Origin: a virus
IMG/VR virus record: IMGVR_UViG_3300020421_000078
Coordinates: 1-34,052 of that record
DNA: 34,052 nucleotides
Strand: one strand, 5' to 3'
The translations under genes and the position numbers were made by a program. This document shows positions 24,514 through 31,393 of this stretch, piece after piece. The stretch's first letter is position 1, and each line of letters opens with the position of its first letter. A model generated the notes under the pieces. It saw nothing but the letters and a program-made list of their open reading frames with translations, was not told where the DNA came from and searched no databases.

Positions 24514-25224
24514 TTAGACATTCCTTACCGCGAAATCCAAAGCAGATTGATAAGTCGAAGCATCCTTATTCAACATGTATTGGAATTGCTGCTTGTGAGT
24601 ATCATCCAACTGCGCGTAGCAAGCAGCAATACGCTTAGCAGAGAAGTTATCTAGGTTTTGTGTAGAACCATCAGAGAACTGTACCTTAGCAAAGGAACCT
24701 TCACCCTGTGGATTCAACTCAGCAGTTGCAACGTCGAGAGCAACTTGTACTACATCTTGATTTTCAGTCATAATTTCACCTTGTGGTTCATAAGAATTTT
24801 TTTGTTGGACCTTTTTTTCTTGATCCTTTGCTTTCTTTCTAAAATCAGAAAGACGTGCTTTCATCAACGTGTCCATTTCACTGGACTTACGCATCATTTT
24901 TTCTTTCGCTTCCTTTCTTTTCGATTGAAGATCTTTTTGGCGAGAGAGTTTTTTACCCTGTTGGATAGATTTTTGCGCCCTCTCTGTGTCGGACACAATA
25001 GCCTCATCAATTTGAGTTTCTACTTGTTCTTTCATTTTTCTTTTCTGGATACGGTCAAAGAGGGAGCGGGCACCTTTTGAACGCCCATCAACTTTATCTT
25101 GATTACCTTTTTTATATCTACGATGTTGTCTAGGATTTACCATGACAAAAGCAGGTGGTAACTGGAGACCAGATCCATCTCCTGCCATCATTTCATTCAA
25201 ATTAGATTCAGACTCTTTAGACAT
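24514..25224 (-). CDS. Basic coiled-coil protein with separable C-terminal domain (236 aa)
   Basis: Residues 1-35 are mixed (LQLPPAFVMVNPRQHRRYKK). Residues 35-145 are extremely rich in Lys, Arg, Glu and Gln and look like a long charged helix (KKLSRQKDLQSKRKEAKEK). Residues 152-236 are a different, acidic to neutral domain (MTENQDVVQVALDVATAEL, VQFSDGSTQNLDNFS, QFQYMLNKDASTYQ). An internal ATG at 24771 has AAGG 7 bases before it and could give this 85-residue domain alone. The start overlaps the end of the 117-residue gene. I do not recognise it; the charged helix resembles scaffold or nucleic-acid binding proteins, but that is only composition. Confidence 0.75.
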   Translation of the reverse strand: MSKESESNLNEMMAGDGSGLQLPPAFVMVNPRQHRRYKKGNQDKVDGRSKGARSLFDRIQKRKMKEQVETQIDEAIVSDTERAQKSIQQGKKLSRQKDLQSKRKEAKEKMMRKSSEMDTLMKARLSDFRKKAKDQEKKVQQKNSYEPQGEIMTENQDVVQVALDVATAELNPQGEGSFAKVQFSDGSTQNLDNFSAKRIAACYAQLDDTHKQQFQYMLNKDASTYQSALDFAVRNV

Positions 25225-25550
25225 TCTTCGTCAGCATCAGTAAAGGAAGGTGGTAATCTATTTAGAAACAACATGAAAGCAGTAATTTGTTTCCAGTATG
25301 TTGCTTCTGTTTTATAAAACAGCAATGGAGTTGCTGCATCACCAAACACATTATACAATACAATAACATGATTTAAAATAAGATGTGTTTTTAGTTCACC
25401 CGTCGTCTCATATCTTTTTAGCAGTCTTTTGATGTACTTAAATCTCTTTAAGTCTTCCTCAAAATCTGAATAAGTGACAGACGACGGGTTGTTATAATTT
25501 TGAATAGCAAAGAAGAGCCAGTTGTCTGGCGTCAATTCATCAAAGTTCAT
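25197..25550 (-). CDS. Conserved marine-phage protein, 117 aa (DUF7207-like)
   Basis: The sequence MNFDELTPDNWLFFAIQNY, DFEEDLKRFKYIKRLLKRY, then LKTHLILNHVIVLYNVFG and FLNRLP matches a small helical protein common in cyanomyoviruses that I recall as DUF7207; that label is from memory and needs a search. It is mostly helical and contains no catalytic motif. It starts 3 bases after the Ig-like gene stop and overlaps the next gene by 28 bases. Function unknown. Confidence 0.8.
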   Translation of the reverse strand: MNFDELTPDNWLFFAIQNYNNPSSVTYSDFEEDLKRFKYIKRLLKRYETTGELKTHLILNHVIVLYNVFGDAATPLLFYKTEATYWKQITAFMLFLNRLPPSFTDADEECLKSLNLI

Positions 25551-25553
25551 TCA

Positions 25554-26249
25554 TCAACTGCCGAAGGTTACTGTTGCGGCACCATTAGAAATTACTTCCT
25601 CAGTACCACCCGCAGAGGTGACCTTGACTCTAAACTTAGTACCATCCAGAGCGTCAGAAGCGAGACCACTGTAAGCAAGAGTTGCTGTCGTGAAGTCTGC
25701 ATAAGTAATACCAGTGTCAATAGAAGCAGTGATGTTGGACCAACGCTTACCAGATGCAGTTTGACGCTGCCACTGATATACAAGTGCTCCAGGTGTTCCT
25801 GTTGTTGTAGTGGTGAGGGTGAAAGTACCAGCACCAGAGGAAGATGTGGAGTTAGCAGGTTGAACAGTAATGGTTACTGCAGATGCTACATCAGCAGCAA
25901 GAGAATCGTCAGCGTCAGAAGTGTTAGCAGGAGCAGACTTAAACGCTGCTAGATGAACTGCTTTATGGCGAGTCTCACCAGAAGCATCAGTATAAGAAGT
26001 ATACTGCCACCAACCAGGAGCGTTTAAACCACGCTCTTGGTTTTCTGCTAGACCTGCTTCAGTAGCATCGACAAAGATTGCTCTCGCTGCGATTGCCGCA
26101 GAACCTTCAGCGCCAGAGGTAGCATTGCTGTTACCATCATGTGCTACAAGCGTCCCGTCAGATTCGTACTTCTTTACGGAAGCCTTCTCAGTAGTGTTTA
26201 GAACTTTAATTGATTGTGCTTCGTTTTCAGCACGACTATACAAGGACAT
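25554..26249 (-). CDS. Virion protein with C-terminal Ig-like domain (231 aa)
   Basis: The N-terminal part (MSLYSRAENEAQSIKVLN, YESDGTLVAHDGN, GWWQYTSYTDASGETRHKA) is typical of a cyanophage structural protein. Residues about 120-231 form a bacterial/phage Ig-like domain: VTITVQPANST, GTFTLTTTTTG, LVYQWQRQT, WSNI, a YADFTTATL strand, the turn before GTKFRVKVTSAGG and the last strand AATVTF. Such domains decorate capsids or tails and bind weakly to surfaces. A perfect late promoter motif stands 40 bases before the ATG and GGAG 9 bases before it, as expected for an abundant virion protein. Confidence 0.85.
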   Translation of the reverse strand: MSLYSRAENEAQSIKVLNTTEKASVKKYESDGTLVAHDGNSNATSGAEGSAAIAARAIFVDATEAGLAENQERGLNAPGWWQYTSYTDASGETRHKAVHLAAFKSAPANTSDADDSLAADVASAVTITVQPANSTSSSGAGTFTLTTTTTGTPGALVYQWQRQTASGKRWSNITASIDTGITYADFTTATLAYSGLASDALDGTKFRVKVTSAGGTEEVISNGAATVTFGS

Positions 26250-26279
26250 GGATACGTACTCCAGTTGATAAACTATTTT

Positions 26280-26304
26280 CCTAAAATTTATTTATATTCT
26301 CAGG
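26280..26304 (-). promoter_or_regulatory. T4 late promoter TATAAATA in a possible hairpin loop
   Basis: The minus strand reads TATAAATA, the exact T4 late -10 consensus, at 26296-26289, before the Ig-like virion protein gene. The flanks CCTGAGA (26304-26298) and TTTTAGG (26286-26280) can pair in RNA with two G-U pairs, placing the motif in the loop. The stop codon of the upstream gene lies in the first arm. Confidence 0.7.
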
Positions 26305-26503
26305 CTTCTTCGCGTTTCTGAATTGCCTGTTCCACAACTTCCAGGAGTTTATCATCCATATCAGTCTTAGTTAGTTTGACTGCTTTCTTGAGAATGACTA
26401 AACAAATTTCAACAAGTTTCTCACCAAGTTCCTCATTTTCAGGGATCTTAGCAACAGCGTCAGAAATAATTTTAGATGCGAGTGGTAGTAAAAAAGCTAG
26501 CAT
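26300..26503 (-). CDS. Small membrane-associated helical protein, 67 aa
   Basis: I choose the ATG at 26503 rather than the GTG at 26542, because a late promoter motif lies between the two and only the ATG would be on its transcript. The protein begins with a hydrophobic stretch (MLAFLLPLASKIISDAV), then an acidic helix (IPENEELGEKLVEICLVILKKAVKL) and a charged end (LLEVVEQAIQKREEA). It may be a small membrane or membrane-surface protein. A holin-like role is conceivable, but there is only one clear hydrophobic segment. No known motif. Confidence 0.6.
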   Translation of the reverse strand: MLAFLLPLASKIISDAVAKIPENEELGEKLVEICLVILKKAVKLTKTDMDDKLLEVVEQAIQKREEA

Positions 26504-26526
26504 GATCTTATCGCGATGTGCAAGCC

Positions 26527-26534
26527 TATTTATT
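26527..26534 (-). promoter_or_regulatory. T4-like late promoter before the 67-residue gene
   Basis: The minus strand reads AATAAATA, fitting NATAAATA, 23 bases before the ATG at 26503. It overlaps the last codons of the preceding gene and lies downstream of the alternative GTG start, which it therefore argues against. Confidence 0.5.
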
Positions 26535-26883
26535 TCTCCCACTCATCTAAAATATCTGTCAATTTAGACATGAATTGTTTAAAATTTAATAGTGTTCCAG
26601 AACGATAGTCACGTCTTGCTTTTGCTACACCACTTTCAAAAGATTCCTGATGAAGTTTTCTTTCTTCTACAGGATCAAATCCTCTGCCTTTTACAACAGC
26701 AGACCATGGAGCATACAAAGGACCATCATAGTTCTTTGATTCATTAGTAGGTTTTGTAGTCATACCTTTCTCACCATCAGGAATAGAAGGCATCACTTCA
26801 ACGTTGCCTTTCTTTTTAGATTTTACCTTCTTTTCCTTTTTATCGCAACCACACTCCTCTTGAAATTGTTTAAATGATTTCAT
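26530..26883 (-). CDS. Hypothetical protein, 117 aa, Lys-rich N-terminus
   Basis: The start MKSFKQFQEECGCDKK is followed by a Lys-rich segment (KKEKKVKSKKKGN), a flexible polar region, then LYAPWSAVVKGRGFDPVEERKL and a C-terminal helix (LNFKQFMSKLTDILDEWEK). The MKSFKQF type of N-terminus recurs in small cyanomyovirus proteins of unknown role, including here the 84-residue neighbour (MKDFKKL). Two cysteines (CGC) near the N-terminus might bind metal, but the set is incomplete. The start overlaps the previous gene by 4 bases. Function unknown. Confidence 0.7.
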   Translation of the reverse strand: MKSFKQFQEECGCDKKEKKVKSKKKGNVEVMPSIPDGEKGMTTKPTNESKNYDGPLYAPWSAVVKGRGFDPVEERKLHQESFESGVAKARRDYRSGTLLNFKQFMSKLTDILDEWEK

Positions 26884-27452
26884 TTTTTCTTTGACATACC
26901 AATAATCTTAGAGACTTTCTTACGACGCATGTGGAGGTACTTGTCAGAACCATCTACATCACCATCGTTATCGATGTCTTTATCTTTACGGTCAGCGTGC
27001 TTGCCCTTGAGTTCCTTGTGGTTTACAGGATCAAGTTTCTTTTCTGCTAGTTCCTCACCATCATGAGTTACTTCATCACCTGCCTTAACACAGTTGTCAA
27101 CAGTCTTGCCACCCTTCTTCTTGGTGCCAGCAAGTTTGTAACCTTTCCAACATGCCTTGCCGTCTAGACCCTTTGCCTTCTCGATGACATAAGTCTCACC
27201 ATCAATCTCATACTCTTCTCTTTCTAGCACTTCAGTCTCTTCTTTCTTGACTGCTTTTGCTTTCTTTACTTTTTTAGTAGTGTCCTCAATTTCAGCACCA
27301 TGAGATTGTGGTGGCATCTTAGCGTAGGGACCTTCATTGATAGTAGTATTCTGGAAGGTATCTCCATCCATCCATCTACCATAAGCTTCCATCAAACCAG
27401 ACGAAAACTCATCACTGTTATTGACGTTATTAACTGGCTTCTGATACTTCAT
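26880..27452 (-). CDS. Protein with EF-hand/dockerin-like calcium loop, 190 aa
   Basis: The N-terminus (SSGLMEAYGRWMDGDTFQN) is followed by a Lys/Glu-rich linker. A compact central domain comes next (REEYEIDGETYVIEKAKG, CWKGYKLAGTKKKGG). Near the C-terminus is a calcium-binding loop with Asp159, Asp161, Asp163, Gly164, Asp165 and Asp170 (KDIDNDGDVDGSDKYL), then a very basic end (RRKKVSKIIG, KKK). Loops of this form bind Ca2+ in dockerins and EF-hands; seawater calcium is high, so a virion role is plausible. A perfect TATAAATA stands 28 bases before the start. The specific role is unknown. Confidence 0.75.
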   Translation of the reverse strand: MKYQKPVNNVNNSDEFSSGLMEAYGRWMDGDTFQNTTINEGPYAKMPPQSHGAEIEDTTKKVKKAKAVKKEETEVLEREEYEIDGETYVIEKAKGLDGKACWKGYKLAGTKKKGGKTVDNCVKAGDEVTHDGEELAEKKLDPVNHKELKGKHADRKDKDIDNDGDVDGSDKYLHMRRKKVSKIIGMSKKK

Positions 27453-27684
27453 CGTTTAAAAGGGACGTTCTTCTCGTATTATTTATAGATCTAATATTCT
27501 TAATCCACTCTCTGAACATATTACCTTCTTCCGAAATAACAATTGCGTAGTTACCACCCACTCTGTGGATATGTCCTTTAATTCCTGTACGTGATGACAT
27601 TACGGCATCACCTTCTTTAAACACTTCAGTGTGTCTTTGCTGCTGACGCAGTGCTTCTTCACGTAGTTTCTTAAAATCTTTCAT
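27430..27684 (-). CDS. Small protein with KOW-like beta domain, 84 aa
   Basis: The sequence MKDFKKLREEALRQQQRH is a helix; EGDAVMSSRTGIKGHIHRVGGNYAIVISEEGNMFREWIKNI is a small beta barrel-like segment with the G-x-G-x-h-x-h pattern of KOW/SH3-like domains. The start overlaps the stop of the nucleotidyltransferase gene as ATGA, so the two are probably co-translated. Common in marine T4-like phages by my recollection; function unknown. A late promoter motif lies within its coding region and serves the next gene. Confidence 0.75.
   Translation of the reverse strand: MKDFKKLREEALRQQQRHTEVFKEGDAVMSSRTGIKGHIHRVGGNYAIVISEEGNMFREWIKNIRSINNTRRTSLLNDEVSEAS
27480..27487 (-). promoter_or_regulatory. T4 late promoter TATAAATA before the calcium-loop gene
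   Basis: The minus strand reads TATAAATA, the exact T4 late consensus, 28 bases before the ATG at 27452 and inside the end of the 84-residue gene. No strong Shine-Dalgarno is visible for the gene it serves. Confidence 0.6.
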
Positions 27685-28244
27685 TTAAAATTTTTAGGCA
27701 AATTTGCCACGATCTCCATCATAAGAGCGCGACAATCATTATCATTTAATGCTCTAGGAATACCAGAACGAAATGTTTTAAAGTCACCAGCAAATGCTGC
27801 TCTTCTCATCTTCGTTCCTGAAATGGCAAAGGTATCACCATCAGCGTCTCTACTTCCAGAAGATTGAATATCAATTTTTCTGAATGAAAACTCAGTTCCG
27901 TTGTATTTATGGAGGAACTGCATGGCAGAAACTCTGTCAGAACCTACGAGAAATACAACTTCATTATAACCTGCCAACATCAATTCTTGTAAGATAGCAA
28001 CAGGTTGTTTAGGACCAGAAAATATATGTCCCTTATGCTCTGGGAACATCTTATTCATATAATATAATTTTCTATCAGGTGGCAGTGGATTACTACCTTT
28101 CTTATCTACAGTCTGTGAAATATAAATGCGATAGTCATGATTACCTGCTGCTCTTTTTACACCAGCAAAGTTCTCTTTATGTCCTGTGGTAGGTGGTTGA
28201 AACCTACCAAATGTAAAGTAGCAAGTATTACAATTTAACGCCAT
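27681..28244 (-). CDS. HxGH-type nucleotidyltransferase (cytidylyl/NMN adenylyltransferase-like)
   Basis: 187 residues. The N-terminal Rossmann motif GRFQPPTTGHKEN (residues 13-25) is the (H/T)xGH nucleotide-binding signature of the cytidylyltransferase / NMN adenylyltransferase superfamily; EVVFLVGSDR (95-104) is the core strand with the conserved Asp and Arg. ISGTKMRRAAFAGD (141-154) matches the ISST..R motif that closes on the triphosphate. Such enzymes join a nucleotide to a phosphorylated substrate with release of pyrophosphate. The substrate cannot be read from the sequence. It overlaps the KxDG protein gene by 10 bases and the next gene by 4. Confidence 0.85.
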   Translation of the reverse strand: MALNCNTCYFTFGRFQPPTTGHKENFAGVKRAAGNHDYRIYISQTVDKKGSNPLPPDRKLYYMNKMFPEHKGHIFSGPKQPVAILQELMLAGYNEVVFLVGSDRVSAMQFLHKYNGTEFSFRKIDIQSSGSRDADGDTFAISGTKMRRAAFAGDFKTFRSGIPRALNDNDCRALMMEIVANLPKNFK

Positions 28245-29428
28245 TGCTTCTGTAGAGTGAAGTTATTGTAAGCAAACTCCAAGCGGTTAACAAATTTAAT
28301 CATGCTACCGTCTTTATGAAGAACATATCCCTCAGGAGTTGTGACCTTATATCCTTTCTCCGTCTGGACATAAGTCCTGAACTCCTCAAGGTGGTCTAGT
28401 TTATCTATAACCATTTGCTTAATTGCCTGTAGTTCTTTATACAGTGCTAGCATTGCCTTAAATTTATAGACGTTATCTACAACATAATTTTGACTATCGT
28501 ATACCAGTTTTCTTTTCTTAGTTAAGTTAGCAACTGTCTTAATTTTTGCTAATTCTTTATTAGTTTTTTCTTCGTAGAAATTTAGCATGTCATACATCGC
28601 TTCATCTATATTAGCAATGCTACGAGCATTCCTGATCTCGTTATTAAAGAACTGCTTTAGAAAAGATGCGATGTGAAATTTAGCATCGCCAGTAGTACCT
28701 ACATTCGTAACCAATTCATCTAAGAAAGGACCACAGACCTGACACATGCGTTCAATCTTAGAAACATGTCTATCAAATTTACTCATTTCTGTACGAGAAA
28801 ATCCAACACGATCCATAGGAGTGTCATTCTGTACTACCAAAGCGTCGTTAGATCCTTTTACTCTGGCACCAGCACGAGCTTGCATTGTGGCAAGTTCATC
28901 ACCAGTATAATGAGTATGAAATACTACTCCTATCTTCGCTCTGCCAGCTTTTTTACCAATATCGTGACCAACAGGGATGCCATAAGTAATTGTGTTTGGT
29001 CTAAATGTGTAGAGTTCTTCTCCATTAACTTTCTCCTTTTTAAGATCAGTTGTAAATAATAAATCACCCTGCACCACGCCATCAATATTCAACTCACTAA
29101 AATACTTAAGTGAATATTTTAGTTTTTCTGCTAAATCACCTTCATACCAAGCATCTACAGTTTCATCACTGTAACAAACCTTAGGTTCTGTCTTATTAAA
29201 AACAGATTTGGTTCCGACAAAAAACAATCCAGTCTCTGGATGCGTACCACAAATGATAGATGGGGCACCATCCCACTTGGTTTGCATGAACCCACTACTT
29301 TCCTGCTGTCCCAGCATTTTGCGAAGTTCTTTTAAGAAAGAAACCGCTGCTTTACACCCCTCAACGCCATAGTTGAGCATCTCATCTTCCAGGTGTTCCA
29401 GGTGCTTGAGCTGTGTTACGTTTGCCAT
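28235..29428 (-). CDS. KxDG nucleotidyltransferase (DNA/RNA ligase-fold) protein
   Basis: 397 residues. The covalent nucleotidyltransferase motifs are in order: motif I FMQTKWDGAPS with Lys51 as the expected AMP-bearing residue; motif III-like GVVQGDLLF (117-125); motif IIIa-like KIGVVFHTHY (165-174); motif IV EGYVL (366-370); and motif V IKFVN with Lys378. Residues 215-350, between IIIa and IV, form a large mostly helical insertion. ATP-dependent DNA and RNA ligases and capping enzymes use this fold. I see no OB-fold domain after motif V, so it may be a ligase-like enzyme with another acceptor. It is coupled to the PD-(D/E)XK-like gene (TGATG) upstream and to the HxGH enzyme downstream. I recall similar phage proteins as DUF6267, unverified. 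Confidence 0.8.
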   Translation of the reverse strand: MANVTQLKHLEHLEDEMLNYGVEGCKAAVSFLKELRKMLGQQESSGFMQTKWDGAPSIICGTHPETGLFFVGTKSVFNKTEPKVCYSDETVDAWYEGDLAEKLKYSLKYFSELNIDGVVQGDLLFTTDLKKEKVNGEELYTFRPNTITYGIPVGHDIGKKAGRAKIGVVFHTHYTGDELATMQARAGARVKGSNDALVVQNDTPMDRVGFSRTEMSKFDRHVSKIERMCQVCGPFLDELVTNVGTTGDAKFHIASFLKQFFNNEIRNARSIANIDEAMYDMLNFYEEKTNKELAKIKTVANLTKKRKLVYDSQNYVVDNVYKFKAMLALYKELQAIKQMVIDKLDHLEEFRTYVQTEKGYKVTTPEGYVLHKDGSMIKFVNRLEFAYNNFTLQKQWR

Positions 29429-30450
29429 CAGATTTCTAGTGCCCTACTTCTGTTTTGAACCAGAGCAATAGGGTAGATGCCTGCTCTGGCACCATTATAG
29501 CGTGTTCCGTCTGGCATGTTCCATCCACGACCAGCTCTGTAAGTGGCAGCGAATGCTGCTCTATATCTACTTGTCTTGAAGAATGTAAGATCACCATTCC
29601 AAGAGACGTGAGATGAGAAATCAAGTGAGAAACATGCTTCCTCGTTTTTCATAGGTTTGAATATAGGATTGCCCTGACCAATACACTGAACATTATCATT
29701 GCTAAAGGCACCACCATATTCAGGACCATAAACAGATTGATTAATTAGAAGATCACTCTCCACAAATCTGTATACTGGTCTAGTCAATCTATCGTTTTCA
29801 ATGTAGTTGCCAGCTTCTGCTAAGAATGACTGGACTTCATCATTCATGTAGATCAAATTTGGACTTCTGGGAGTTCCTGCTACCTGAGTGACACCACCAT
29901 ATTGTTGGTATGCTTCTGGACCACCTACTTTCTTGTGAGAGATAAAGATTTTAGGAACTCCATTAGATGTCAAAGCAAAGTCTGCTTTGTAATCTCTAGG
30001 TCTACCAGTAACTTTTGCTTTGGTAGATACGTTTGCCAATCCATTAATATTTTCCCAGTTACCAACAGGAGTACATACTTTAAATGCTCCAACCTGTGAT
30101 ACTATTTCATCAATCAGTTTTTCCAAATCTCTAATTGCTGCTTCTTCAGCATCCATCACATTGGTAGTTGGTTTTCTGATTTCTTTTAAAGCAACATATC
30201 CTGTTTTAGTTCCTACCTTGACATGTGCTACACGAAGTTTTCCAATCAAGCTTTCCTGATTAGAAAGCAAAGTCATCTCTGTTTTCTCAGACAATACTCC
30301 GTGAGTAGATTTCTTCGTTTCTTTAAAGAAAGTTGCAGTAATTTTATTCTCAACATTTAAAACCAAATCTGCCCACGAAGGATTGTCCCTCACATACTTA
30401 TTGAATGAAGGTCCCCTTCCTTGTGTTAAGTTTGTACTTAATACTGCCAT
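29428..30450 (-). CDS. PD-(D/E)XK nuclease-like protein, 340 aa
   Basis: The middle has YKADFALTSNGVPKIFISHKK (residues 154-174): a conserved Asp (157) on one strand and S-H-K-K (Lys173/174) on the next, the arrangement of Asp and Lys in PD-(D/E)XK nuclease cores. A helix with acidic residues (MDAEEAAIRDLEKLIDEIV) precedes it and AYQQYGGVTQV follows, as in some phage nucleases of this type. The second catalytic acid is replaced by a Ser/His position, so activity is uncertain. The C-terminal half has a basic, aromatic region (FFKTSRYRAAFAATYRAGRGW). The start has an unusually strong GGGAGG ribosome site, 7 bases before the ATG, that lies inside the terminator hairpin. It begins the late cassette with the KxDG and HxGH enzymes. 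Confidence 0.6.
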   Translation of the reverse strand: MAVLSTNLTQGRGPSFNKYVRDNPSWADLVLNVENKITATFFKETKKSTHGVLSEKTEMTLLSNQESLIGKLRVAHVKVGTKTGYVALKEIRKPTTNVMDAEEAAIRDLEKLIDEIVSQVGAFKVCTPVGNWENINGLANVSTKAKVTGRPRDYKADFALTSNGVPKIFISHKKVGGPEAYQQYGGVTQVAGTPRSPNLIYMNDEVQSFLAEAGNYIENDRLTRPVYRFVESDLLINQSVYGPEYGGAFSNDNVQCIGQGNPIFKPMKNEEACFSLDFSSHVSWNGDLTFFKTSRYRAAFAATYRAGRGWNMPDGTRYNGARAGIYPIALVQNRSRALEI

Positions 30451-30451
30451 G

Positions 30452-30484
30452 AAAAAACCTCCCGTCTAACTATTTAGAGGGAGG
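30452..30484 (-). terminator. Terminator hairpin / ribosome-site clamp with late promoter at its tip
   Basis: On the minus strand CCTCCC (30484-30479) and TCTAA (30478-30474) pair with TTAGA (30469-30465) and GGGAGG (30463-30458), with one bulged C and a 4-base loop. Six T follow (30457-30452). This is an intrinsic terminator for the uvsX-to-ferredoxin genes. Three further functions share the bases: the TAG stop of the 67-residue gene (30472-30470), a late promoter motif CTAAATA (30477-30471), and GGGAGG as the Shine-Dalgarno of the next gene with TTTTTTC as its spacer. Read-through RNA would hide the ribosome site; RNA started at the late promoter would leave it free. Confidence 0.8.
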
Positions 30485-30673
30485 TGTGTCTTTGAGATAG
30501 TCTTTTTCTGATTGGTATGGATGAGATTTACCAGACCATATCTTATATCCTTCAATTACTTCTGGTACTAACCACTGGTCAACACGGTAGCAATACTGCC
30601 AGTTAACTGGTTGGATACAATTTACCACAACCACTTGGAAGAATGCTACCGTATGAATCCAGAGAGTTAACAT
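30470..30673 (-). CDS. Hypothetical protein, 67 aa, hydrophobic N-terminus
   Basis: I start at the ATG at 30673, which overlaps the ferredoxin stop as TGATG. The N-terminus [19 protein letters not shown] is hydrophobic and could be a membrane anchor or signal-like segment. The rest is polar with many aromatics (WQYCYRVDQWLVPEV, YKIWSGKSHPY). I do not recognise it. Its last four codons (Pro-Pro-Ser-Lys) and stop lie inside the terminator hairpin, so the C-terminal sequence may be shaped by RNA structure. Confidence 0.65.
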   Translation of the reverse strand: MLTLWIHTVAFFQVVVVNCIQPVNWQYCYRVDQWLVPEVIEGYKIWSGKSHPYQSEKDYLKDTPPSK

Positions 30674-30960
30674 CAATAAAGTTCTTCTTCTTTTTCCGAT
30701 TCAATAACCACATCACTTGTGGGGTAAGATACACAAGTGAGCAGAAATCCTGCCTCAATCTGATCATCATCTAGGAACGATTGATCTTCTTGATTTACTG
30801 TTCCTTCTACAACCTTACCAGCACATGTAGAGCAGGCACCAGCACGACATGAATATGGCATATCGATACCTGCTTCTTCTGCTGCGTCTAAAATGTATTG
30901 ATCATCAGCACAATCAAAAGTAGTTTCAGTTCCGTCAGGTTGTTTAATAGTTACGTTCAT
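30673..30960 (-). CDS. petF: Plant-type [2Fe-2S] ferredoxin
   Basis: 95 residues from the ATG at 30960. The four cluster ligands are Cys38, Cys43, Cys46 ([12 protein letters not shown]) and Cys76 (LLTCVSYP), with the usual spacing C-x4-C-x2-C-x29-C of photosynthetic-type ferredoxins. [13 protein letters not shown] before the last cysteine and an acidic end (ESEKEEELY) are also typical. It could carry electrons from photosystem I or host reductases to enzymes such as ribonucleotide reductase or other phage oxidoreductases; the partner is not identified. Phage ferredoxins are known in cyanomyoviruses, supporting a cyanobacterial host. It follows mazG after 28 bases without an evident Shine-Dalgarno. 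Confidence 0.92.
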   Translation of the reverse strand: MNVTIKQPDGTETTFDCADDQYILDAAEEAGIDMPYSCRAGACSTCAGKVVEGTVNQEDQSFLDDDQIEAGFLLTCVSYPTSDVVIESEKEEELY

Positions 30961-30988
30961 TTGTATAAAAAGACTTGCGTAATATATA

Positions 30989-31393
30989 TCAACGATCTCC
31001 TGTCTTTCTATTCTCAGAAAAATAAATGTCAAATGAACCCTCAGGATAACGCTTCTCTAGTTTCTTTACGTTACGTTCAATGACTTCATTAAAGCTGACA
31101 TCCAAAGCCATTGTTGCCTGAGCGACATACCATAGAATATCACCCAACTCAATAATAAGATGCTCACGGTTGTCCTCGTTCCATGGTTTTCCTTGGAATA
31201 CCATCTTCTTAACGATCTCAAGAAATTCACCCCCCTCAGCATTAATTCCAACACCAGCAGTAAGCAGTCTCTCAATATTGGCACCTTGTCGATCAAGCTC
31301 ACCAATACGGTCAGCGAAATCAACAAAGTTTGTAGAGCAATCTGAAGTAACTGCTGCCACAAATTCTTCATAACGTTCAAATTTAATAGTCAT
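30989..31393 (-). CDS. mazG: MazG-type nucleotide pyrophosphohydrolase
   Basis: 134 residues from the ATG at 31393, which overlaps the helicase stop as ATGA. The metal-binding helices of the MazG/all-alpha NTP-PPase fold are visible: [14 protein letters not shown] (Glu53 and Glu56) and [12 protein letters not shown] (Glu82 and Asp85). The family hydrolyses NTPs or dNTPs to monophosphates. In cyanophages it was proposed to lower host (p)ppGpp, while later work favoured action on dGTP/dCTP (established knowledge, not shown here). Its place between replication helicase and ferredoxin suits nucleotide pool control. Confidence 0.9.
   Translation of the reverse strand: MTIKFERYEEFVAAVTSDCSTNFVDFADRIGELDRQGANIERLLTAGVGINAEGGEFLEIVKKMVFQGKPWNEDNREHLIIELGDILWYVAQATMALDVSFNEVIERNVKKLEKRYPEGSFDIYFSENRKTGDR

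Noticed and set aside
26504-26542. GTG start for the small membrane-associated protein
   Set aside because: A late promoter motif lies between this GTG and the ATG at 26503, and the extension has the look of the overlapping upstream gene.
27900-29428. Assignment of the KxDG protein as T4 DNA ligase gp30 or RNA ligase RnlA/RnlB
   Set aside because: Motif I and motifs IV/V are present, but the large helical insertion, the VQGDLLF form of motif III and the lack of an OB-fold do not fit those enzymes.
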